Origin: Stereocaulon alpinum
Taxonomy: Eukaryota > Ascomycota > Lecanoromycetes > Lecanorales > Stereocaulaceae
Direction of reading: 5' to 3'
Assembly: GCA_018257865.1 (NCBI GenBank)
Contig: JAEUBA010000005.1
Coordinates: 62,001-126,000, forward strand
DNA: 64,000 nucleotides
Shown: positions 43,570-52,288 of the stretch, in pieces
How the letters are laid out: the number at the start of each line of letters is the position of its first letter
Numbering within the stretch: the first letter of the stretch is position 1
Position numbers and translations under genes: made by a program
Notes under the pieces: generated by a model
What the model was told of the DNA's origin: nothing
The model's input: the letters and a program-made list of their open reading frames with translations, nothing else
The model's database searches: none

Positions 43570-46500
43570 CTACCGAGACGATGAAGAGTATTGGAATTGC
43601 TGCTGACCTTCCGAACGTTCTCGCTGTTGCCTGGCCTGTTGAAGCCGTAGCCTTTCAGCCGCTCTTTTCTGCCGGTTTCTGTCTGCTTCTCTTTCCATGT
43701 CTCGGTCCCTTTGTCGTTGTTGCTCGATTCTGTTGCGCTTCATGGTGGTTTTTTCATCTGTCCAGCGAGGAGCATTAGTCAAGTTCGGTTGGAAATCTGT
43801 TCATGTGACATGAATGTAGGATATTCGGTTGTTCTGCGCGCATTTGAAAGCTACGCGCTTGGATCTTGCTATGAGACCCATTCTGAGGGAATTGATATGG
43901 CTGTCCTTCTCTTCTTTTTCACAGGAGGTGGACAGTGCTCATGTTGACAGCTTTCAAGATGAAGACGCAGGCATTTGTGTTAGGGGAGTTCACTCACCAG
44001 AGCTGGAAGGAGCCAAGGCGAGTACCAGCAAATCGGGATTGAAATTGTAAATCTTGTAATCGTTGATGAACTTATTACCAAGAATAAGATCGAAAGGTTG
44101 CTCTTCCTCGTCCGAGAGCACTAGGAATCTTCTTTTCCTCATTTTCTTGGATTCTTCCCACTCAAAGTAGATTGTTGCCGTTCCAATCGGTAAGACTTCA
44201 CCACCAGCAGTCCGAAAACCTAGCCCGTGATACTCCTGTATCTTGCACCCAAGAAAGTCAACAAGTGTCTCAGATATGAAGTTCCCGTCCGCTTGGGTAT
44301 CTAGCCGTGCGTCCCGAGTTATGTGTTTATGATTGTTTGGCTTGGCGAAGTATACGTCAAGTTTGAGCGTTCGGATGACTGCATCAGCCTAAAATCTAGT
44401 CAGTATGCATATACGGCATTGGTCTGTTCGAGCCCGGTTGGTTACCTGTGTTACTATTGTGGCTTCAGTATCCATCGTCATAATGGAAGTCTCCCTTAAG
44501 GTGGCTCTCACTTGGCTTTCATGGTCATCTTGCTCGACTTCCATGCTATTTGTTACGTCCAGAACACCAAAATTAGATCTAGCAATTTGGAGTTGTAGTT
44601 CTCTTGTGTTAAGTGTCCATAACGAGGGGTCAAAAGTCGTGTTTTCCATAGAAGTCCTACCACCAAACAGAACAATCTCGTCCGAATGCACAACCATTGA
44701 TAGCCCATAGCGTGGTCGCGGGCCAGATATGGGATCCTCGAAGAAGTGCCAAGTACGAGACTCAACATGGAAGGCCGACAGATCACCAAGTATGCAACGG
44801 TTCTGGTCCGAACCACCGAAAACATACATGACACCATTGAGTAAAGCTGCAGCGTGCCCACAGCGCGCTGTAGGCAACTTGCTAACAGCATCGAGGCTAG
44901 TCCATGCATTGTATCCTGCTTCATATAAGTGAAGATCGTTGAAACATTGCGACTCATTAGCTCCACCATATCTGCACAGAGTTAGCAGGCCTGGGAAGAC
45001 CTTAGCCGTGAATTACCTACAGGTACATGTTTATCCCGTCATCAACGAGAGTATGTCCAATTCGAGACACTGGCTGGAATCCATGCGTATTGACAGGTTT
45101 CCAGCTTGATGATTCCCTTACGTCTGTGAGATCCAACACAAGCATATCATCGGAATATGTACCGTGTCTGAACAGCTTGTGACCCAGTCTATTGATTGTA
45201 CGGTTGTGAATGCTTTGACTCTCGCTATAGCTGTTACCAGTACTACTGGAGTGGATATTAGATAGTCTGCTGGGTTGTTCCCGATATCCGTGGGAGGGCT
45301 TTGTCCAGGTTCGTGTTTCTACAAAATGTTAGGTCAGTCCTCTTCGGCGGAGAGATTTTCGAGATTCACCAATCCTGGAACACCACGGAATGCTATTAGA
45401 AGTTATATGCTCTTCCATTGATTTACGCTGACATCTGCCAAAGGTGATGAGGTTCCCGTCGAAGAGCAAATCTGCTTGGCCTTTGCGAGGCAGCGGCTCT
45501 CTACAAAATGCACTCTCCATAAGAGTTAGATGCCAGGTTCTTTGGGCAGGCGCTAACGACGCATCTTCGATCCGGAGTTCGTATATACACTCTTCCACAA
45601 GTCTTCCTTCGCATTCGAATGCTACTGCAAACGATATCACACCGTCTTCTGTAGCCAAAACGACACTCATAGCGCTAAATCGATCGGGATATTTTGTTTC
45701 TCGACCTAGTGTAACATGGTTCTCAATCCATTGAGGGTATCTTGCGGACTCGACTTTGGGCGCTTGACTGGTAGTCTGCGTACTTGATTCAGAGGCTGGC
45801 GTATCGTGTTGAGTATGTGTATCAAAAGATTGCGAATCAGTAAGAGAGGACCTCTCAAGATTCGGCATTTCGTCGGTCAGGGTTGTCTTTGAGGCCGGCA
45901 TATCATTCCTTTGAAAAGCTGCTGTATCACCTTCCGTACTAATTTTAGTGGCTGGAAGTTCGTACTCTATGTTTGTCTCGAAGCTCGGTGAGTTGACTTG
46001 CTCATTCATGCGTGGTACTGGCATTTCATATTGACCAGTCGCCTTTTGACCGGGTTTGCTCCGGATGTTGCTTGTTACCGAGGTTGACGTATACTCTTCG
46101 GGCGGTGAATTCATGCTGCCATATATGTCCCTAGTCCATAGGTAATCGCGCATAATGTCCTCCGATATAGTAAGGGCTGTAGCAGGTTGATCAAGTTCAG
46201 AGGCAGTTTCCTGGTTCGTCGACGGAGACACCCCGGCCCATGCTGCCCAATTGACAGTATCAGATTTCCCCCAAAGATCTTCCCAATTTGGCGTTGGTAG
46301 TAAGCGGTCGCGAGGGGCGAAACCGTGGTAGCTGAGACTGTTGATAGCGGCATTACCTAGATGGAAATTGTTGGGCACGTATAACCAGGAAGTAGTAGAG
46401 CTAGGTTTGAGGAGACTCGGACTACTGTCACCCAACAGAGGGGAGCTGCAAGCATCAATTCTAGGGTCAGCGTAGTCTCTAGGCTGACCAGTATTGGGCC

Positions 46501-46957
46501 AAATGCCGTCGCTAGACCTGGTAGAAACCAGACTGGTATAGGCAGAATGATGGTTGACATCGATGGAGGGTAGAGATTCCGTAGTGGGAGCTGTTCCGTT
46601 GGATGATTAGCTTGAGTAAGAAAGAAGAGGAGAAACCGTTCCCAGGGATGGAGGCCTTGCAAATTGCTATCAAGGACGGTTTCATCCATACCTTTCAGGT
46701 ATCTATTGTACTTAGCATGATCGGAAGACTTCCGAGCTTTTTCTCTTTGCGTTAGACCTGGAAATTCGATCAATGTAACTGAACTTACCATGGGAATCCA
46801 GAGATGTCGTAGAATTGGTAAGGCTGGAGCTGACCGCGACACAATTTTCATCTTGTCCCACTGTGGAACTTATCTCAGGGGCATCGATAAAAAGGCTAGA
46901 ATCGAGCGAGGCAGGCTCCGTTATCTCGTCTCTAGGTTTTTCATATTCGTAGTCCAT
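43570..46957 (-). CDS. Kelch-repeat protein fused to a retropepsin-like aspartic protease domain
   Basis: Seven exons keep one frame: 46957-46789, 46757-46692, 46590-45370, 45318-45021, 44971-44446, 44388-43998 and 43796-43570, giving 965 residues (upstream in-frame Met codons at 47008 and 47047 exist). About 57-80 is a basic block (GLTQREKARKSSDHAKYNRYLK), and 80-330 is low-complexity and probably disordered. Kelch repeats occupy about 565-715 (RIGHTLVDDGINMYLYGG, ARCGHAAALLNGVMYVFGG, RYGLSMVVHSDEIVLFGG). Then comes a retroviral-type aspartic protease fold at about 765-880, with RLDTQADGNFIS where DTGA is expected and FDLILGNKFI as the partner motif. The last 70 residues are a charged Arg/Glu/Gln helix. 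The catalytic Gly is Gln, so protease activity is doubtful. The role is unknown; scaffold or substrate-binding is possible. Confidence 0.8.
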
Positions 46958-47196
46958 AGCTGTGTTTTGTTGAGGGAAAATTGTAGATGAGGCGCTCAAG
47001 AATCTCATCTCCAGCCCCTCCCTGCGCCCTGCAGCGCCAACGCACATCTAGAAGGCGCAGCTAAGCGTGTGCGCCTTACCATGTACCATCATTAGCTAGC
47101 CCCACGTTCCATGTTTGACTGCTTCCACTTAATGCAAAAGTTATGCAAATTGATGTTCGTAGAGGCTCATACCTTTCCTCAGCTCGTAGGACCATC
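46958..47196. promoter_or_regulatory. Divergent promoter of the kelch fusion and the DUF6594 gene
   Basis: This is the 239 bp between the preferred start codons of two divergent genes. No distinct element was seen. Confidence 0.45.
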
Positions 47197-48186
47197 ATGA
47201 GTACCAATCATGATACATCACGTGAGCCTGGCTACTCCGATCTTTCAAATGTAATGGCAGCACATCCCGAAATCGCCATCTTCAGAACTTTCTCGACTCT
47301 AAACACCCAAAACCTGCTATACCTACAAGCAGAATTAATGCACCTCGAAAAGGAACTGGGAGACATCAGAGAAGACGACAACAGCTCAAGAGACCCAGAC
47401 AGACTATTCACAGACAAGGACTGGCTCTCCCTGCAGAGAAGCCTAGAAGAAGGTCGAGATCCATTCCAATGGGCGAAGTTCCTTGACATCAGGACAAAGC
47501 TTGCTGAATATAGTAAGAGCACTGTCTTCTGAGTACCAACTTCATCATCCACTGTTAGATTCAAGCCAACTCGTAAAAGATACCACCCTCCTCCAACTAT
47601 CCCAAATCTCAGCCTTACCCCAACCAACCCCGCACAACCTCTCCCTTCTCCGCTCGTGGCTCGAAAGACCCAGATACGGCGACGCCTTTCTAAGGGGTAT
47701 CGAATCCAAGACATGGGATGCCGAGAAAGCTCCGACCCAGTTCATAACACTCTCACCACAGCCCGCAGAACAAGATGCCCTCTCCTCAGCTCTCAGGAAA
47801 TTCATCCCAGGCTTTTTCCACCGCCACATCGGGCATCGATGGAAGCAGCCTACCGACGACAACATCTTCGTGTACAAGGACTCGCACCTTGATCGTGCTG
47901 CAAGAGGTGTCTGCACACTCCTCTCGGCACTGCTTCCGACGCTGTCCATTTTCGTGCTGTACTATGTGCGCCATGCACCGGCGAGGTTAGGCCTGGTACT
48001 GGCGTTCACGACGATCTTTGCTGTGGTATTGCAATTGGTCGCGAGGGCGACGCCGAAGGAGGTATTTGCTGCTACTGCTGCGTAAGTCCCTCTCCTCTAG
48101 GCGGCTAAAAGAGCGTTCGCTGATTCGTAACGAACAGCTTCGCTGCTGTGCAAGTCGTTTTCGTGGGCAGCACGACTCCCGCATGA
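47197..48186 (+). CDS. DUF6594 family membrane protein
   Basis: Exons 47197-47512, 47559-48081 and 48138-48186 give 295 residues (an in-frame Met at 47143 would add 18). It begins with the family's N-terminal helical part: GYSDLSNVMAAHPEIAIFRTFSTLNTQNLLYLQAELMHLEKEL. A coiled segment follows, then a positively charged loop before two C-terminal hydrophobic helices (LLPTLSIFVLYYVR and GLVLAFTTIFAVVLQLV). The last small exon supplies the usual FAAVQVVFVG ending. Without that exon the ORF would stop early, at a TAA that lies within a GTAAGT donor. DUF6594 proteins are abundant in filamentous fungi and have no known activity; membrane association through the C-terminus is inferred. Confidence 0.88.
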
Positions 48187-48735
48187 ATTTCGCCTCTTAG
48201 TACTCTTCCGCAATGCTATCACATATACAATGAGCATATCTTCCTGCCAAAGTGTATTGCGTCCGTCCTCTCTCTCGAGCCATTTCACGAGTTGTTAATG
48301 GAAGACAAGCATCACAACGTGCCCACAAAGTACTCTCTCACTTCTCCTTACATTACTTAATCCAGGGTGAGAGGCCCGGAAAGCACGCATGGCAACTCTT
48401 CGGACACTGTTGAACGAGTTGGGTAAGGTTCTGTGCAAAGTAGGCATACTGTACCAGCCAGATTTCAGTAATGGTGCGGTAGCATGGACTCTCTTGGGGG
48501 TTCCGCTCATTGGGGGCCCCAGCCGAGCTCGCTAGCCAACCCGCGTAAGCGACCACCTACTGCATAGGGCCGGCTGAGCCCTGTGAACCAGCCCCGAGGT
48601 TCTTCGCTACCTTATCTAGGCGAGAAGATTTATCCTAAACACCCAAATCATGAAACCGCCAATTGTGTACGTAAGTAGGGGAGAGATGGGAGGTGCTGGG
48701 CGGGTCAGGGGGGGTAGGTTCCACTTGGGGTATCA
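48187..48735. other. Intergenic region before the LTR element
   Basis: Nothing coding was recognised. It ends at the 5-bp duplication TTGAG that borders the young LTR element. Confidence 0.4.
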
Positions 48736-48740
48736 TTGAG

Positions 48741-48859
48741 CTTTAGAATTTGAGGGTAACTTGTAGATTCTCTAGTAGGGTTTGCTGGCTACTTATGTGC
48801 TCCAGGTGGTGGCGCGCTAGCGGTTGACTAAGCAACAGGCCTGAGGTGATATTCTAACG
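48741..48859 (-). repeat. 3' LTR of the TRIM-like element
   Basis: 119 bp; identical to 49604-49722 by eye. Ends CGTTAGAATA and AATTCTAAAG on the minus strand. Confidence 0.93.
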
Positions 48860-48868
48860 CTCCCCTTC
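48860..48868 (-). other. Polypurine tract of the TRIM-like element
   Basis: GAAGGGGAG on the minus strand, directly upstream of the 3' LTR, where plus-strand DNA synthesis is primed in LTR retroelements. Confidence 0.7.
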
Positions 48869-49060
48869 AACGAATAGGCCTGGAAGCCCCTAAGAAGGCT
48901 CCTCTATAGCTGCTGAAGCTCCCCTTGAATCCCTTATCGTGTCCTTGAAAGCCTCGTTAAACCCTGAAACCTCCGCTTGATTCGCGCGTTCTGGCGTAGA
49001 GGAAAATAGGGAAGAGTACCCTAGACGTGTTAGCTATGCCTGCTGATATTAGGCTTAGCT

Positions 49061-49186
49061 GTGCCTGCCGGTGTAGGGCTTATCGTACTGGCTGACGTTG
49101 TTGGCTGCAGTACTGAAACCGGTGTGCCTGCCGGTGCAGGGCTTGTCGTACTGGCTGACGTTATTGGCTGCAGTACTGAAACCGGT
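49061..49186 (-). repeat. Tandem 63-bp repeat inside the TRIM-like element
   Basis: Two copies (49061-49123 and 49124-49186) with a few base differences. On the minus strand the copies encode PVSVLQP(I/T)TSAST-type repeats of 21 residues within a 63-codon ORF (49221-49030). The period is a multiple of three, so the frame is kept. It may be a degenerate gag remnant. Confidence 0.8.
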
Positions 49187-49591
49187 ATGCTCCCGCTGCT
49201 ATCCTCCGGCGTATACATCACAGTGTTTTGTACCCGATCTTTAGGGTACTACGTGGTATGCCCTCGCTGCTATCCTCCTCTCCTAGCCCCTCTTAGGCCC
49301 CGTATCTTCGGTGGTAGGTAGTAGGTAGGGTATCTTAACTACAGATCCAGCTATTATAGCTGTCTGAGTCAGGGTCGCAGTATCGATTGACTGTTCCCTG
49401 CGCGTAGGGATTCGTTGGGGTCGATCTCGATCCCCGTAGGCCGTAAGGTAAGTGCTGTCGAAGCGGTGTTATCAGGGGTCGTAGTATTATCGAAATTTTA
49501 TCGAAATTGATCCCCTAGGATTAAATACGACGTAAGGAGCAATACCTATACGAAGGAAGTTACCTAGCGGCAGCAGTTGATCGCTGAACCC

Positions 49592-49603
49592 GGGCCCATA
49601 ACC
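49592..49603 (-). other. Primer binding site of copia half-tRNA type
   Basis: Minus strand GGTTATGGGCCC, immediately after the 5' LTR. It is complementary to GGGCCCATAACC of the initiator tRNA-Met anticodon arm, the primer used by copia-class elements. Confidence 0.8.
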
Positions 49604-49722
49604 CTTTAGAATTTGAGGGTAACTTGTAGATTCTCTAGTAGGGTTTGCTGGCTACTTATGTGCTCCAGGTGGTGGCGCGCTAGCGGTTGACTAAGCAACA
49701 GGCCTGAGGTGATATTCTAACG
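49604..49722 (-). repeat. 5' LTR of the TRIM-like element
   Basis: 119 bp; identical to 48741-48859 by eye. Flanked outside by the TTGAG duplication. Confidence 0.93.
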
Positions 49723-49727
49723 TTGAG

Positions 49728-50159
49728 GGATTTTCGGGGTGAGACCTCGGGGGAATAGTGTTTTGTGTACACTGGGAATTGGACTTAGGGTTAGGGATAG
49801 GAGGCAATGGAAGGGTGGAGGGTGGAGATGGGGCAAGGTGTAGGTAGAAAGTAAGGTAGTAAGTACGGTAGGGGGTAAGGAGTAAGATATCAATTCCACT
49901 GGGAGAGATGCGCGATATTAGAAGTGTCAAAGAAGGCCAGGCCATCATACACCCACATCAATGCACATTGATAGGGAACCAGATTTCTATCTTATCTCTC
50001 AGCACACACGCAAATCCGATCTGATCTGATCTGATCTGAAGCCAGTTCTAATCCTCGCAATGCAAGTTACACAATCCCCCTCCCTGCAATGTAGCTAGCC
50101 CAGCTCAATGCATTGCATACGCATACGCATATGCACATGCACATGCAATGCCCATCCAT
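49728..50159. other. 3' region of thioredoxin, with a hairpin and short repeats
   Basis: Contains short CTGAT tandem repeats near 50017-50039. At about 50110-50149 a perfect inverted repeat (GCATTGCAT and ATGCAATGC) surrounds alternating GCATAC/GCACAT units. This would lie in the thioredoxin 3' UTR. No gene is supported. Confidence 0.45.
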
Positions 50160-50710
50160 CTATGCCTTGAAAGCAGCCACCTCACGTCCAACCAGCGCCT
50201 CCAACGCATTAGGATTCGCGCCCACCACCTCACCCATTTTCTCGCCGTCTTTGAAGACGATGAATGTAGGCATGGCGCGGACGCCGAGTTCTTGGGCCCT
50301 GTAGAATCACACACACCGATCAGCAAATCTTCCTTCTTGAGATTCTTCTCAGGTATGAGGGCCACATACACATCAGGTACTTCGTCAACGTCAAGTTTGT
50401 AGAAGCGCGCGTCCGGGTAGCTGTTTGACATTTGGACGACTTTGGGGGCAATCACTTTGCAGGGTCCGCACCAGGTTGCCATGCAGTCTAGGACCATGAT
50501 GCCGGATTCTTCGATTGCTTTTTTGTAGTCGTCCATGCTATATATCGCACAAGCGAGCGAGTCAGTGAGTGTTCAGTGTAGAGCTTTGGGGGAGGGTGGG
50601 GGTGTGAGTTGGTGAGTAGGAGCGTCACAGGGTAGGATGTGAGGGACGTGAGGCCGGATGGTAAAAGCTCACCTCATGAGGTTGTGAACGCCTTTCTCGG
50701 TTGAAGTCAT
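50160..50710 (-). CDS. Thioredoxin
   Basis: Exons 50710-50673, 50537-50370 and 50298-50160 give 114 residues, the normal cytosolic thioredoxin length. The active site is WCGPC at residues 35-39 (DCMATWCGPCKVIAPK), followed by FYKLDVDEVPDV and, after the last splice, AQELGVRAMPTFIVFKDGEKMGEVVGA with the conserved cis-Pro in AMPTF. It has no presequence, so a cytosolic/nuclear redox carrier reduced by thioredoxin reductase is expected, serving ribonucleotide reductase, peroxiredoxins and methionine sulfoxide reductases. The unspliced ORF would lose the second half of the fold, which confirms the introns (GTGAGC...TATAG and GTATGT...TACAG). Confidence 0.96.
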
Positions 50711-52288
50711 GTTTGCTGCTGTGGTGGTGAAGTGGTTGAGTTGGTTCTTTGTTATGAGTGAGGAGATTCTGGTAAGTTGGAGTGGTGTTGATTGTCGGTA
50801 GACGGTGGAGGTGACGAATCTAGTTGTTCGAATGAAGGATGCCAGAATTGCTCAAGGGAAAATCAGTTCAATATATATGCGCAGGATCAGAACAGTGTTG
50901 AGTGAATAAGGTGATTTGGAATAAGAGATAGGATAATAATGGGTGTGCTCGGTTGCGGTAGAAAGTGTTAGATTGTTCGGTGGGAGACAGGATGAGCAAA
51001 TCGCAAAAAAGTATGACGCAGGCTTGTAAGATTGATAATGCACAAGGAGGGGCAGGGCAGACTGGCAGGCAAGCGATACGTTACAGCGGCGGCGCGGGGC
51101 GATGCAGGGAATAAGGTAAGCTCTAAGGTACCTTAGGCTCCATGGCCCCCATGGGTGATTTGGAATTACGGGCGAACCGAGGCGCTACCTTATGGTGTGC
51201 TTGGCCCCAACTTGTTCGACTTGGGCACTGTGATTGGTCATGACTCCCGTCATATACAACAGTACCTATTAATTACTACCTTATTACCAACACTGTCCTC
51301 CAATCCTGAGCCGCTCTTTGACCCATGGAATGGATTACGGCTACAATATTTAATTGTCATTCAATCTATCTTCATTTGAAGGCATACCAGTGTTCCGCGC
51401 TGTCGGAATATATATATTATCTGCCATCTCGGCCGATGATTCATGCATGGAAGCGGGAGAAGCACGATCTGGCGCATAGAAGGTCTGTGTGAGATTGTGG
51501 GACACGATTTGCTTGGATGACAGGTCCCTGGGTGTACCCAGATCTCTGGAAGGCTGCACTCGATGCACCAGATGCAAGGGGGCGTTTAACCGCCTAATAT
51601 ACTACCTGCATACATTATCAGATCATGTTACACTTTTCTCGCCTCTTGATTCCCTACAGTGCCTACACTATTGGTCTGTTTCATCTAGTCGTGCTTGAGT
51701 ATTTGACGGCTACATTGAGTAGTGGCCAAGTATTTGTCAAGACGGCCACCTTGTTCTTCAAATTATGTTATTAAATACAAGATTCTGTTCTGATGCCTGA
51801 GGAAACGGCTTCGGTCTCTCTCGCACTACCATACGGGCGTAGGAGATGATGACTTGGGGGTAAAGCGAGTGACTGATGTCGTCTCCCATCAATCGAGGCC
51901 GATGTGACCTGCCTGGCCACCTCGATTGATAGGTTGCGTGTCGGATAAACTATCATTTTGGTGTGTAGACGTTCCAAGAGGGATATCTCCGTCCTGTTCC
52001 AACCCTTCCTTCCACCTTCCTCCGAAGAGCATCCGGCCCTTTCTAGTTCCTGAAATCCAGCACCGCTGGTAAAGATGCCGAACCGAACCGAGACATTTGT
52101 ACGGATGGCGAGATATTCGCGGCTATGGGAGAATGCCAAAGGCTCGCAATTGAACAGATAGCATGGTCGATGCAACAGGATGGGGTATAGTAACGAGCGA
52201 AGCCATTTGTCATGCAGACTCCGATATACAACATGAAAACATATGAAATCTTTTGTAGCGTAAACAGTAGTAAGTTCTTTCGACCTTC
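50711..52288. other. Intergenic region without a recognised gene
   Basis: The first few hundred bases are the 5' region of thioredoxin, with GGTGGTG and GTTGAGTTGG-type strings. The rest has only short ORFs. The 52.2-kb end is the 3' flank of the serine-rich gene. Confidence 0.4.

Larger units (their letters stand above)
48741..49722 (-). mobile_element. Young non-autonomous copia-type LTR element (TRIM-like, 982 bp)
   Basis: Two LTRs of 119 bp (48741-48859 and 49604-49722) are identical at every base I compared, and a 5-bp duplication TTGAG flanks the whole element (48736-48740 and 49723-49727). Reading on the minus strand, the 5' LTR is followed at once by GGTTATGGGCCC (49603-49592). This is the primer site complementary to the anticodon stem-loop of initiator tRNA-Met used by copia. 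The 3' LTR is preceded by the purine run GAAGGGGAG (48868-48860). The 744-bp interior has no reverse transcriptase or integrase; only a 63-codon ORF built of a tandem repeat is present. Such an element must have been moved by proteins of another copia element, and recently, given identical LTRs. Confidence 0.93.

Noticed and set aside
47232..47949. Minus-strand ORFs of 134-160 codons opposite the DUF6594 gene
   Set aside because: Shadows of the plus-strand coding sequence; no family features.
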